Shown here piece by piece: positions 44,653 through 53,394 of a stretch of DNA of 64,000 nucleotides. Under the pieces are notes generated by a model. The model was not told where the DNA came from. It saw only the letters and a program-made list of their open reading frames with translations, and searched no databases. Positions within the stretch are counted from its first letter, which is position 1, and each line of letters starts with the position of its first letter. The translations under genes and the position numbers were made by a program. The stretch is from Bacillota bacterium (GTDB lineage: Bacteria; Bacillota; Sulfobacillia; Sulfobacillales; Sulfobacillaceae): positions 591,922-655,921 of the forward strand of contig JAPNUO010000001.1 in assembly GCA_026627065.1 (NCBI GenBank). The letters run 5' to 3'.

Positions 44653-45890
44653 TGCTGGAAGAAGAGCTTCACCGGGCCAAACAAGCCCAACAGGCGTTGG
44701 CCAACACCAACACCGCCGAGCGCAATGCCGTGCTTCAGGCGATGGCGGAGTTAATTGAGGCCCACCAAGCAGACATTCTCGCCGCCAATCAGAAAGACCT
44801 CCAGGAAGCGGGCCAGCATGGCGTCGACGGGCCGCGTCTCGCGCGACTGGGACTGACTCCAGAAAAGCTCGCGGGCTTGGTGGATGGACTACGCACGGTC
44901 GTTCAACTGGCCGATCCGCTTGGGCGCGGTCACCGGTGGACCTTGCCCAACGGCCTCATTTTGCAGCAGGTGAGGGTGCCCTTAGGGGTCATTGGCTTAA
45001 TTTATGAGAGTCGACCGGGCGTGACCATTGAAGCCACCAGTTTGGCCCTAAAAAGCGGCAATGCCATGCTCTTGCGCGGCAGCCGCGAAGCACAACACTC
45101 CAACCGGGCGCTAGTGGAATTGTGGCAGCAGGCCCTGCGGGATAGCGAGCTTCCCCCAGACACGGTCCAGCTCTTAAACGACCCGGATCGCAGCGTAGCA
45201 CGCGCGCTTATGCATCTGAAAGGTTTAGACTTGCTCATTCCCCGAGGTGGAGCCGCCCTCATCCAGTCGGTCGTGCAAGAAGCGACCGTTCCCGTGGTCG
45301 AAACGGGAGTCGGCAACTGCCATTTGTACGTTGACGCAGAGGCCGACTTGGATATGGCGCTGCACATTTTGCTGGACGGCAAGATGGGCAATCCTGCGGT
45401 GTGCAATGCCTTGGAGACCCTCTTGGTGCATCAGCAGGTTCACCAAAGCTTTTTGCCTCGGGCCTTTGAAATGTTGTCGCCCTATCGCGTGACCTGGCAC
45501 GGCGACGAGACCGTGTGTCGGCTGATACCCGAGGCCGTGCCAGCCACCGAAGAGGACTGGGCCGAAGAATATTTGGGGTTACACCTCGCCGTCAAAGTTG
45601 TCGACTCGTTGGATGCCGCCATCGCGCATATTGCCCGTTACGGCAGCGGCCATTCCGAAAGCATCGTGACCAACAACTATCAAGCCGGGCAAACGTTCTT
45701 GGCCCGCGTTGATGCCGCCTGCGTGTACTGGAATGCCTCCACCCGTTTTTCCGACGGATTCCAGTTTGGATTCGGGGCGGAGGTCGGGATCAGCACGCAG
45801 AAACTTCATGCCCGCGGTCCCATGGGGCTAGAGGCGCTCACCACGATCAAGACTGTAGCCTACGGCTCAGGCCAAACCCGGGATTTTTGA
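44652..45890 (+). CDS. proA: Glutamate-5-semialdehyde dehydrogenase
   Basis: The 412-residue dehydrogenase has VPLGVIGLIYESRPGVTIEA, LALKSGNAMLLRGSREA, LLIPRGGAALIQSV, GVGNCHLYVDAEADL, GNPAVCNALETLLVH (catalytic Cys) and SECI-like YGSGHSESIVT. It reduces glutamyl 5-phosphate to the semialdehyde. It overlaps proB by one base and is followed by a terminator, so proBA is a two-gene unit. No proC is present. Confidence 0.97.
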   Translation: MLEEELHRAKQAQQALANTNTAERNAVLQAMAELIEAHQADILAANQKDLQEAGQHGVDGPRLARLGLTPEKLAGLVDGLRTVVQLADPLGRGHRWTLPNGLILQQVRVPLGVIGLIYESRPGVTIEATSLALKSGNAMLLRGSREAQHSNRALVELWQQALRDSELPPDTVQLLNDPDRSVARALMHLKGLDLLIPRGGAALIQSVVQEATVPVVETGVGNCHLYVDAEADLDMALHILLDGKMGNPAVCNALETLLVHQQVHQSFLPRAFEMLSPYRVTWHGDETVCRLIPEAVPATEEDWAEEYLGLHLAVKVVDSLDAAIAHIARYGSGHSESIVTNNYQAGQTFLARVDAACVYWNASTRFSDGFQFGFGAEVGISTQKLHARGPMGLEALTTIKTVAYGSGQTRDF

Positions 45891-45990
45891 CGCAACAAGG
45901 GCCCAGCACACGGTCAGGCGGGTGCTCCTCTCTTTGCCCAGAAAAAGACCGAGAGGCATAGGTATTCTTGCTTTAAGGAAATTCATGAGC

Positions 45991-46029
45991 GAAGGACGCT
46001 GTGGGCGCGTTCTTCGTTCTTCTTTTCTG
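45991..46029 (+). terminator. Intrinsic terminator after proBA
   Basis: GAAGGACGC (45991-45999) pairs with GCGTTCTTC (46007-46015) with one G-U pair and a 7-base loop, followed by GTTCTTCTTTTCTG. It lies about 100 bases past the proA stop. The rest of 45891-46113 shows no gene. Confidence 0.65.
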
Positions 46030-46113
46030 TATATTTATTCATCGCGCTAAGAAGTTACAGATTCTGTTAGACTAGTTTTGCGCAGTTTCAAGACGCGGCA
46101 AGGAGCGAGCGGC

Positions 46114-47124
46114 GTGCAATTGTCGACCCCGGTACCTCACGTCTATTTATTGCCCATTCCCGTCCCCTTACCCGTACGCACCACCAATTGTTTTGCCCTC
46201 GATACGGGCGACGGCTTTATTCTAATAGACGCGGGCATGGACACCCCGGAAGCGCGGGAAGTTTGGCGTCAATACTTCAGCGCCCTCGGCCTCACGGCAG
46301 GGCGCGTGCACTTCCTCTTTGTCACCCATTTCCATCCGGATCACCTGGGCCTCGCTTTTTGGCTGCAGGACGAACTCGACGCGCCCGTGGTCATGACTCA
46401 GGGTGAAGCCGAAATGGCTCAACGCTACTATCGCCCCTCGCCTGCAGAATGGTCACGGATCCGCCAATTCTACCTAGCGCACGGTGTACCCGAGGAGGTC
46501 ATCAATGAGTGGCGCGCCCACGATCGCGCGGTGCAAGGAGCTTTCACCCTGCCCAGCCGCTGGACCTTGATCCAAGACGGGGAGACGCGTCGTGTCGGCC
46601 AGGTGACCCTTTTATGTCTGGAGCAACAGGGACACACGCAGCACCAAGGCCTCCTCTATTGGCAAGAACAGCATGTGTTGTTCACGGGGGACCAGGTCCT
46701 AGCGCGCATTAGCCCCAATATCAGCCTTTGGCCAGGCCACGATGCCAACCCCTTACACAGCTATCTCGCCGCCTTAGGCCGCTTGGCCGGTTTCAATCAT
46801 CCCCAGGGGCTGGGCGCCCACGGGCCGGTCGTGCCCGACGTTAACCAGCGCATTGACGAACTTGTCACCCATCACGAAGCGCGCAACAAGAAGATCTTGA
46901 TGTTGCTGGGCGAGGACATGCACTCGGCCTACCGCTTGACACATCGCCTGTTTCCCCGGCCGCTGGATCGCACCGAAGAACGCTTTGCGGTGGGGGAAAC
47001 GCTGGCCCACTTAGAATACCTCAGGCATGCCGGCGAGGTCACCCAGGTCATGGTCGGCGGCCACATCGGCTACCGCCGGCTCTCGTCCAGTGAAAGGCGC
47101 GTTGGCCATGTGGATCACCCTTGA
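46114..47124 (+). CDS. Metallo-beta-lactamase fold hydrolase
   Basis: GTG 46114 follows AAGGAG by nine bases. The 336-residue product has the MBL signature VTHFHPDHLGLAFW, an early IDAGMDTP, and later EQQGHTQHQGLLYW and FTGDQVL, with a C-terminal helical extension of the type often seen in glyoxalase II-like hydrolases (LACTB2 or flavoprotein-like groups). The metal ligands of HxHxDH and the two later histidine/aspartate positions are present. Substrate unknown. It overlaps the HAD gene by 17 bases. Confidence 0.85.
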   Translation: MQLSTPVPHVYLLPIPVPLPVRTTNCFALDTGDGFILIDAGMDTPEAREVWRQYFSALGLTAGRVHFLFVTHFHPDHLGLAFWLQDELDAPVVMTQGEAEMAQRYYRPSPAEWSRIRQFYLAHGVPEEVINEWRAHDRAVQGAFTLPSRWTLIQDGETRRVGQVTLLCLEQQGHTQHQGLLYWQEQHVLFTGDQVLARISPNISLWPGHDANPLHSYLAALGRLAGFNHPQGLGAHGPVVPDVNQRIDELVTHHEARNKKILMLLGEDMHSAYRLTHRLFPRPLDRTEERFAVGETLAHLEYLRHAGEVTQVMVGGHIGYRRLSSSERRVGHVDHP

Positions 47125-47794
47125 CCTAGACAACACCCTTGTCGCCAACCCGTATTGGCATTTGTTCTTTCGACCCTGGCTGACAGCCGAGGCCCAACGC
47201 CAAGGCACCACCCTGGCCACGCTCTACGACGCTCTTAACGCGGAAGCGGAAAGGCGCTGGCGTCATGGACAGTGGGTGGAGTCCTTTGATTGGGCAGACA
47301 TCGTCCATGCTCTCGGTCTCACACCGCTTCCCGACCCACCCATTCCCCCCCGCGCCGCTGTCGCGCGCCTCGTCAAAACAGGCGCGTGGGAACTCTTGGG
47401 AGTTCTGCAAACGACCGGCTTGCCTTTGGGACTGGTCAGCAACGGATTTTTGCGTTTCCAATGGCCGTACCTGAAAGCCTTAGGCTGGGATCGCCTGTTT
47501 CAGGCTATTGTCACCCCCGACCAGGTCGGTTATGCCAAGCCCGATCCGCGCATGTTGGCCCCTTGCTCGCCGGGAATGGTCCATATTGGGGACCGGCTGA
47601 CCCACGACGTCCTTTTAGCCCAGCGGGCCCACCGCCGAGCTATTTGGGTGACCGACCCCGATGCTCCCCGAGAACACGATCGCCTCGACCCCCTGATGTC
47701 CGCTGGCATTCAGGCCGACTGGCGCGTTGCCTCGCTGAAGGAATGTCTCGTCGTTCTCCAGGCATGGATCTCAAAACATTTTTCGCCACTGTAA
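47108..47794 (+). CDS. HAD superfamily hydrolase
   Basis: ATG 47108 starts WITLDLDNTLVANPYWHLFF, giving the HAD motif I DLDNT. LGLVSNGF is motif II, YAKPDPRML motif III with the lysine, and VHIGDRLTHDVLLAQ motif IV. With 228 residues and a helical cap between motifs I and II it resembles haloacid dehalogenase-type phosphatases such as YjjG or PpaX. The substrate cannot be read. Co-transcribed with the MBL gene. Confidence 0.85.
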   Translation: MWITLDLDNTLVANPYWHLFFRPWLTAEAQRQGTTLATLYDALNAEAERRWRHGQWVESFDWADIVHALGLTPLPDPPIPPRAAVARLVKTGAWELLGVLQTTGLPLGLVSNGFLRFQWPYLKALGWDRLFQAIVTPDQVGYAKPDPRMLAPCSPGMVHIGDRLTHDVLLAQRAHRRAIWVTDPDAPREHDRLDPLMSAGIQADWRVASLKECLVVLQAWISKHFSPL

Positions 47795-47855
47795 CGGTTT
47801 GGAAACATTTCTGGGGTCTAATATCCGTAGAACGGACTCAAAGGACGTGAGAATC

Positions 47856-49034
47856 ATGGGGACGCTGAAGACGGTCTTGGCGACCATGGGCATCCTAGCG
47901 CTAGGGGTGGGCGCCTTTGAGGCGGCCGAAGCGCTTCCCGGGATCTTCCACCATCAGACGGTGGCCGAGGCGTCACCCCACCCGGCGGTTCAAACCGTCC
48001 GGTGGTCGCGGGGCAAGGTATTTCCATTGCAGGGCTTTCGCTCGAGCAACAAGCCGGTCAACCCAGGTTCGTCGACGGTCTCCACTTCCGGTGCGGTAGA
48101 CGCCAATTCGCTCAATTGGGCCGGGTTGGTCCAAGAAGGCACGGACGAAAAGAGCGTTTCGGCGTCCTGGACAGTGCCGCAGTTTAACGGCACCGCCAAT
48201 CCCAACAGTGCGATTGCGGAGTGGGTCGGGCTCGGCGGTATGCAGTCCAATTCACTGATTCAAGTGGGAACGATCACCACGCCAGGCCCTAACGGAACAG
48301 CCACCACCACAGCGTTCTGGGAAAATCTGCCTGCCTCGGCGGTGCAAGTGGGCACCATACCCACCGGAGCCAAAGTGCAAGCGGAGATCGTTCCCGTCGG
48401 CACCAACGCATGGCGACTGGAATTGCGGGTGGCGGGACAGTCGACGCCGCTCATCAACAAAGTAGTGACGCTGACGCCCAGTCAGGCTCAGGGAGTGGAA
48501 AGCTCAGCGGACTGGATTACCGAAGCGCCGACCACCAATCAAGGCGTCGCGCCGCTTGCCCCCGTAGCGCAAACGGTCATGACCGATGTCACCGCCAACA
48601 ACCTGCCCCTCGCCAAGATGAATGCGAGTTCATTGACCACCATTGGGCTGTTTAGCCAGAGCGGCCAGTTAATGGCGGCCCCGGTGACTGAGCCCAGCAA
48701 GGACAGCATCGTGGTCAATACGATATACGGCTCTCTGCCGTCGAGCAACGTCTCGCAAGGCAATGGCTTGGGTCCCGGCGGCTTTGGCCAACTTCCGGGA
48801 TTAGGCACGTCGCCCTTGAGCGGCGGTTTCGGAAACGGGTTTGGCGGGTTCGGCGGCTTTGGCGGCTTCGGCCGCGGATTCGGTGGAGGCTTTGGCGGCT
48901 TCGGGGGATTTGGGGGATTTGGGGGCTTTGGCGGCGGCCTCGGCAACGGCGGTCCCGGATTCTCCCAGATTCATACCGAATACGGCCAAAGCGGCGGCCT
49001 CTCATGGAGCTTTAGTTGGACCGGCTCCTATTAA
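47856..49034 (+). CDS. Secreted G1 family glutamic peptidase with Gly/Phe-rich tail
   Basis: ATG 47856 follows AAGGACGTGAG. The 392-residue product has a hydrophobic N-terminal segment (VLATMGILALGVGAFEAAEA, likely signal), a prodomain to about residue 80, then a G1 peptidase core: NSLNWAGLV, SASWTVPQF, AEWVGLGGMQSNSLIQVG, and SADWITEAPTTNQG. By alignment to scytalidoglutamic peptidase, Q136 (LIQVG) and E223 (WITEAP) are the catalytic pair. Residues about 302-370 are a low-complexity tail of GFGG repeats, ending in SGGLSWSFSWTGSY. G1 enzymes are acid-active, fitting an acidophile. Monocistronic. Confidence 0.88.
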   Translation: MGTLKTVLATMGILALGVGAFEAAEALPGIFHHQTVAEASPHPAVQTVRWSRGKVFPLQGFRSSNKPVNPGSSTVSTSGAVDANSLNWAGLVQEGTDEKSVSASWTVPQFNGTANPNSAIAEWVGLGGMQSNSLIQVGTITTPGPNGTATTTAFWENLPASAVQVGTIPTGAKVQAEIVPVGTNAWRLELRVAGQSTPLINKVVTLTPSQAQGVESSADWITEAPTTNQGVAPLAPVAQTVMTDVTANNLPLAKMNASSLTTIGLFSQSGQLMAAPVTEPSKDSIVVNTIYGSLPSSNVSQGNGLGPGGFGQLPGLGTSPLSGGFGNGFGGFGGFGGFGRGFGGGFGGFGGFGGFGGFGGGLGNGGPGFSQIHTEYGQSGGLSWSFSWTGSY

Positions 49035-49148
49035 CCTCGCCTCCTTCGCTTCTTTCTCTAGCATGGTAAAATAGGCACAGCGGCAAAATGTGCGAAGGGG
49101 GCTCAGCCAGGGGACGCCGCCTCGAACGGAGGGGCGTCCTACGCGCTT

Positions 49149-50396
49149 ATGAAGGCAGGGTGGGACGTAGCCATTGTAGGAGGCGGCATCGTGGCGCTGG
49201 CCACCGCCTGGGAGTTGACCCAGGCGATGCCTGATGCCCGACTTCTGGTGCTGGAAAAGGAGCCCGAGGTGGGCATCCACCAAACCGGCCACAACAGTGG
49301 CGTGATTCATTCCGGCCTGTACTATCGTCCCGGCAGTCTCAAGGCCCGGCTCTCGACGTCAGGTCGGCGCCGATTGCTCCGTTTCCTCGATCGGCATCGC
49401 CTGCCCTACGCGCTCTCGGGAAAAGTGGTGGTCGCCGTGGCCGATGAGGAATTGCCGCGCCTAAAGCGCCTCCTGGAATTTGGCCTCCAAAATGGCGTGC
49501 CTGGGCTGCGAGAAATTGGCCCGGAGGAACTTCGCGAGATCGAGCCGCATGTGGTGGGACGCCGCGCCCTGTATTCTCCTCAGACCGGCATTGTCGATTA
49601 TCGCCAAGTGGCACTCACTCTGCGGGACTTGATACTTCACGCGGGGCACGAGGTTCGCACGCATCAACAGGTCGAGCGGTTCGTGCCGGAACCGGAAGGC
49701 GTCCGTCTCGTCACCGTCTCGGGCGAGGACGTGAAGGCCCGCTATGCCATTGTGGCCGCGGGCATCTTTACCGATCGCTTGGCTCGACGCGCTGGCCTGC
49801 ACCTCCCAGAACGCATGATTCCCTTTCGAGGCGACTACCTGGTGGTCCAGCCTCCGCAGCAGTCGTTGGTCCGCTCGTTGGTGTACCCGGTGCCGGATCC
49901 TGCTTTGCCCTTCTTGGGCGTGCACTTTACCAAACGCCTCGGCGACGGCGCCCTCCTGATTGGCCCCAATGCGGTCCTAGCTGCCTCGCGGAGCCGCTAC
50001 CGCCGCGGGGCCGTCGACCTCCGCGACGTGGCCGATGTGCTCACCTTCCCCGGGTTTTGGCGCATGGTCCGCCGCCATTGGCGGACAGGATTCGTGGAAT
50101 GGTATCGCGACCACTGGGCCGCACAGTACGTCAAGCTGGCTCAGCGCTACGTACCCGAACTCACGCCCCACGCTGTCGCCTGGGGACCTATGGGAATCCG
50201 CGCACAGCTGGTAGATGCCCACGGTTCCCTCGTCGACGACTTTCGCATCGAAGCGCACGGCCGCCTGCTGTTTGTGCTCAACGCGCCGTCCCCAGCGGCA
50301 ACGTCCGCCCTCGCCATTGCCGCCTACTTGGTGGACTACGCGGCCTCCACCTTTGGATGGAGCGTCAAGCGGCCGCTCGACGACCTCGGTTCGTAA
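49149..50396 (+). CDS. lhgO: L-2-hydroxyglutarate oxidase-like FAD enzyme
   Basis: The 415-residue protein starts WDVAIVGGGIVALATAWELT (Rossmann dinucleotide fold), followed by VLEKEPEVGIHQTGHNSGVI (the HNSGV motif of this group), and later FRGDYLVV, FLGVHFTKRLGDGALLIGPN and GIRAQLVD. The pattern is that of LhgO/YgaF of the DAO family, which oxidises L-2-hydroxyglutarate to 2-oxoglutarate. A glycerol-3-phosphate dehydrogenase is less likely given the length. It stands alone between the G1 peptidase and a small membrane peptide. Confidence 0.88.
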   Translation: MKAGWDVAIVGGGIVALATAWELTQAMPDARLLVLEKEPEVGIHQTGHNSGVIHSGLYYRPGSLKARLSTSGRRRLLRFLDRHRLPYALSGKVVVAVADEELPRLKRLLEFGLQNGVPGLREIGPEELREIEPHVVGRRALYSPQTGIVDYRQVALTLRDLILHAGHEVRTHQQVERFVPEPEGVRLVTVSGEDVKARYAIVAAGIFTDRLARRAGLHLPERMIPFRGDYLVVQPPQQSLVRSLVYPVPDPALPFLGVHFTKRLGDGALLIGPNAVLAASRSRYRRGAVDLRDVADVLTFPGFWRMVRRHWRTGFVEWYRDHWAAQYVKLAQRYVPELTPHAVAWGPMGIRAQLVDAHGSLVDDFRIEAHGRLLFVLNAPSPAATSALAIAAYLVDYAASTFGWSVKRPLDDLGS

Positions 50397-50414
50397 CTTG
50401 CCGAGTCGGCGAAA

Positions 50415-50443
50415 TTGGCCTCCCGCTCAAAAGTGGGTATAAT
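50415..50443 (+). promoter_or_regulatory. Promoter for the 33-residue membrane peptide
   Basis: TTGGCC (50415-50420) and a perfect TATAAT (50438-50443) are 17 bases apart, just past the lhgO stop and about 35 bases before the small ATG. Confidence 0.7.
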
Positions 50444-50477
50444 GGGCGTGAAATCTCTTGGCGGAAGAGGCGAGACC

Positions 50478-50579
50478 ATGGTCGTGATTCATACCCTCTT
50501 GATATTGTTGGCAAGCATCGTGGGCGGCGCCATTTTATCAGGCATCATGAGCCTGATCGCCACGGCCATCTTCAAGTAA
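50478..50579 (+). CDS. 33-residue single-pass membrane peptide of unknown function
   Basis: The ORF MVVIHTLLILLASIVGGAIL, then SGIMSLIATAIFK, is almost entirely hydrophobic with a C-terminal lysine. A GGAAGAGGCGAG site precedes the ATG and a consensus promoter lies just upstream. A 30-bp perfect palindrome begins 17 bases past the stop. I do not recognise it; small hydrophobic peptides of this size can be toxins, sporulation peptides or subunits of membrane complexes. Nothing here decides between these. Confidence 0.55.
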   Translation: MVVIHTLLILLASIVGGAILSGIMSLIATAIFK

Positions 50580-50596
50580 GTCAGGGCTCGCGGAAG

Positions 50597-50626
50597 GCCG
50601 GCGGCATTCCTAGGAATGCCGCCGGC
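50597..50626. terminator. Perfect 30-bp palindrome, probable bidirectional terminator
   Basis: Two 15-base arms meet without a gap (centre between 50611 and 50612), GC-rich outside and ATTCC/GGAAT inside. It lies between the small membrane peptide and the convergent end of hisIE. No long T tract follows on either strand, so termination would be U-poor. Confidence 0.55.
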
Positions 50627-50629
50627 GCT

Positions 50630-51280
50630 TCAGCGTGGCTCACGCGGCGCGTTGTGGCGGCGCGCCACCTCTGTCGCGAGGAGGGTATCCGAGACGCCCA
50701 TCCGCTCCGCCAGCACGGCAAGGTGGTAAAACAAGTCGACCAGTTCCCCTACCAGCTCGGGGGCAGGCGATGTCCCCTGCGATGTGGCCATCGCACTGAT
50801 CACCACCTCGACCGCCTCCTCGCCCACCTTTTGCACTAAGCGCCCCAACGGCTCGCCCATCAAGCGCCAGGTGTATGAGCTGGCATCGGGCTCCCCCGCC
50901 AGCCGGTCGCGCACAATCTGCCGCAGGCGCCGCCACGGATCCAGGGGTTCCCGCGCCCCTTCGCCAAAGCAGCTATAAGTATTTCGGTGGCAGGCGGGAT
51001 GAATCACGGCAGCGCGGTATAAAAACGCATCCCCGTCGCAATCCGCCACCACTTCGTTGACAGGAATGATGTGGCCCGAAGTTTCCCCTTTCTTCCACAG
51101 CCGCTGACGCGAACGACTGTAAAAATGAGCCAATCCGGTTTCGCGGGTCAACGCTAACGCTTCGGGATTGGCATAGGCTACCATCACCACTTGCCCTGAC
51201 GCCTGATCTTGCACCACCACGGGATAAAGCGGTCCCGGATCGGGAGCCTTCCTCTCGGCGGGTCTAGCTTCTGTACTCAC
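50630..51280 (-). CDS. hisIE: Phosphoribosyl-AMP cyclohydrolase / phosphoribosyl-ATP diphosphatase
   Basis: The 216-residue fusion has a HisI half (VVMVAYANPEALALTRETG, HFYSRSRQRLWKKGETSGH, VADCDGDAFLYRAAVIHPACH with metal/catalytic residues) and a HisE half from about 115 (SSYTWRLMGEPLGRLVQKVG, EEAVEVVISA, ELVDLFYHLAVL). They do the second and third steps of histidine synthesis. GTG start behind AAGGAGG. It overlaps hisF by 17 bases. Confidence 0.95.
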   Translation of the reverse strand: MSTEARPAERKAPDPGPLYPVVVQDQASGQVVMVAYANPEALALTRETGLAHFYSRSRQRLWKKGETSGHIIPVNEVVADCDGDAFLYRAAVIHPACHRNTYSCFGEGAREPLDPWRRLRQIVRDRLAGEPDASSYTWRLMGEPLGRLVQKVGEEAVEVVISAMATSQGTSPAPELVGELVDLFYHLAVLAERMGVSDTLLATEVARRHNAPREPR

Positions 51281-52067
51281 CCTGTCCTCCTTCTGCTGCG
51301 CGGACCCGGCGATCGACGAGTCGGATCGGATAGCCGCGCTGGGCCAATGTTGCCTTGATGGTTCCTACCGTGAGCTGCCCCCGATGCAGGAGGGACGCTA
51401 GCAACACGGTCGTATGTCCACGATCAAAGGCTTGAGCCAAATGCTCAATCGTGCCGGCTCCCCCGGAGGCGATGATAGGGCGCTGGGTCACCGAGCGGGC
51501 ATAATCGAGCATGGACAAATCATAGCCTGCTTGCCGCCCGTCGTGGTCGATGCTGGTGAGCAAGAATTCTCCCGCCCCGCGCGATTCGGCTTCTCGGAGC
51601 CACGCCCCCAGTTCGCGCCCTGCCGCCTGACGTCCTCCGTGGGAAAAGACCTGGTATTCTCCGGACACCAACCGGGCGTCGACAGCCACCACCACACACT
51701 GCGAACCCCAACGTTTGGCGCCTTCTTCAATCAGCGCGGGGTTCGCCAACGCCGCGCTGTTGATGGACACCTTGTCCGCGCCATGATAGAGCAGCGCTTC
51801 CATGTCCGACAACGTGCGGACGCCACCTCCGACCGTCAGCGGAATTTTGAGCCCAGCGCGCAGCCGACCTATTTGCTCCACTTGAACGGCCGTATCTTCC
51901 ACGGTGGCCACAATGTCGAGCCATACCAACTCGTCGGCGCCGTCCTCGGCATAGCGCAGCCCTAAACTGACGGGATCGCCCGCATCCTCGACATTCTGGA
52001 ATTGCACTCCCTTGACGGTGCGTCCATGGCGCACGTCAAGGCAGGGAATAATCCGCGCTCTCAGCAC
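51264..52067 (-). CDS. hisF: Imidazole glycerol phosphate synthase subunit HisF
   Basis: The 267-residue TIM barrel has IIPCLDVRHGRTVKGVQFQN (catalytic Asp), PLTVGGGVRTLSDMEALL, GADKVSINSAAL, TSIDHDGRQAGYDL (second Asp) and ASGGAGTIEHLAQAF. It is the cyclase half, using ammonia from HisH. GTG start overlapping hisA by seven bases. Confidence 0.97.
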   Translation of the reverse strand: MLRARIIPCLDVRHGRTVKGVQFQNVEDAGDPVSLGLRYAEDGADELVWLDIVATVEDTAVQVEQIGRLRAGLKIPLTVGGGVRTLSDMEALLYHGADKVSINSAALANPALIEEGAKRWGSQCVVVAVDARLVSGEYQVFSHGGRQAAGRELGAWLREAESRGAGEFLLTSIDHDGRQAGYDLSMLDYARSVTQRPIIASGGAGTIEHLAQAFDRGHTTVLLASLLHRGQLTVGTIKATLAQRGYPIRLVDRRVRAAEGGQGEYRS

Positions 52068-52768
52068 AGCGCTGTCACTTCCTCCACGCTAATCCACCCC
52101 TCCAGCCAGGCTTTGCCGACAATCGCGTCCGTCAATCCCAGCGCCTTTAAGGCCAGAAGATCTCCCCGGGACCGGATGCCTCCGGCGGCGCCAATCGATC
52201 CCGGCGCCTGGCTCCAGGCGCGCCAAAAATTTTCGTCGATGCCCTCCAGCGTCCCATCTCGCGCGATATCGGTGACGATGGCGCGTTGCCAGCCCTCGTT
52301 CCACAAATGTTTCCACAATTCATCGGCTTGGGGCCCCTCCTCGGTCCACCCGGAAAGGCGCACGCGGCCGTCGCGCACGTCTAGGGCCGCCACCGCCCGC
52401 CCCTGGCAAGCGGCCAGCACCTGGCGGCGAAACGCGGGGTCGGTCACGATGCGGCTGCCCAGGATGACGCGTTCGGCCCCCGCGTCGAGCACCCGTTCAA
52501 CATCGTTTAACGCGCGAAGCCCTCCGCCGGTCTGCACCCGCACGCCGTGGCGGGCAAGCGTCTTGACCAGGTCGAACAGCTGATAGCGACCTTCCCGCGC
52601 TCCCGACAAATCGATGAGATGGAGCCGTGGCGGCCACCCGCGAAAGCGCTCTTCGATAAAGGGCAAAACCTCCTCGGCTTGAGCGTAGGTTGTCTCCCGG
52701 CCATAATCGCCGCGGGTCAGTCGGGCCACGCGGCCGTCCCGGATGTCCAGCGCTGGCCATATCTCCAT
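52061..52768 (-). CDS. hisA: Phosphoribosylformimino-AICAR ribotide isomerase HisA
   Basis: ATG 52768 follows GAGGTGA and gives IWPALDIRDGRVARLTRGDY. The 235-residue barrel also shows LHLIDLSGAREG, QTGGGLRALNDVERVLDAGA and the catalytic TDIARDGTLEG. It isomerises ProFAR to PRFAR. Similarity to HisF is the family norm. Because trpF is separate in the same genome, a PriA-type dual role is not needed. The frame is open to 53101 but that part overlaps hisH. Confidence 0.95.
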   Translation of the reverse strand: MEIWPALDIRDGRVARLTRGDYGRETTYAQAEEVLPFIEERFRGWPPRLHLIDLSGAREGRYQLFDLVKTLARHGVRVQTGGGLRALNDVERVLDAGAERVILGSRIVTDPAFRRQVLAACQGRAVAALDVRDGRVRLSGWTEEGPQADELWKHLWNEGWQRAIVTDIARDGTLEGIDENFWRAWSQAPGSIGAAGGIRSRGDLLALKALGLTDAIVGKAWLEGWISVEEVTALC

Positions 52769-52794
52769 GGCATTCACCTCAGAGTAAAGATAGG

Positions 52795-53394
52795 TTAGGA
52801 AACATGTTGCAAGAGATCGTGTAGCAACGCTTGTCCAACTTCGCCGGACAGCTCGGGATGAAATTGGGTCCCGATAAATCCGCGGTCTATCACGATGCTG
52901 GGAAAGACCTCTCCATAGGTGGTAAGGCCGGCAATGTGACGCGCGTCGCGGGGAGCCACGCGGTAACTGTGAACAAAATAAAAGCACTCGCCTTCGTAGC
53001 GCTTGAGCCACGCCGGCGTCGACCCCGTCGCCTGCCAGTCGTTCCACCCAATATGGGGCAGCACCGGCGCGGTCAAGCGCGGCACCGATCCCGACACCCA
53101 CCCGAGGCCGCGCCCGCCTTCTTCAGCCTCGTCGAACCAGAGCTGCATCCCGAGACAAATGCCCAAGAACCGCTGCCCATCCTGGCGCATGCGAGTCAGC
53201 GGCTCCAGCAAATTCCGCCGGTCGAGATCCGCCGTCACTTCACGCATGGCTCCCACGCCCGGAAACACCACCCAGTCCGTCCCGGACACGTCCGACCCGG
53301 TCTCCCAAATGTTCACCGTGTGGCCCAAGCGCCGCAAGCTCGCGGTCAGACTGCCTAAATTCCCAGCATGGAGGGGCACCACCGCCACTTTCAT
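52795..53394 (-). CDS. hisH: Imidazole glycerol phosphate synthase subunit HisH (amidotransferase)
   Basis: The 199-residue glutamine amidotransferase begins VAVVPLHAGNLGSLTASLRR, with FPGVGAMREV, the nucleophile in FLGICLGMQLWFDEAEEG and FVHSYRV, and the His/Glu pair in GTQFHPELSGEVG. It makes ammonia for HisF. The ATG overlaps hisB by four bases. Confidence 0.96.
   Translation of the reverse strand: MKVAVVPLHAGNLGSLTASLRRLGHTVNIWETGSDVSGTDWVVFPGVGAMREVTADLDRRNLLEPLTRMRQDGQRFLGICLGMQLWFDEAEEGGRGLGWVSGSVPRLTAPVLPHIGWNDWQATGSTPAWLKRYEGECFYFVHSYRVAPRDARHIAGLTTYGEVFPSIVIDRGFIGTQFHPELSGEVGQALLHDLLQHVS

Noticed and set aside
48820..48970. GGCTTTGGCGG-type DNA repeats as a CRISPR or satellite array
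   Set aside because: Units are short, imperfect and in frame, and encode the GFGG tail of the peptidase; no spacers.
49035..49148. Promoter for lhgO at TAAAAT near 49067
   Set aside because: A plausible -10 is present but no -35-like hexamer at 16-18 bases.
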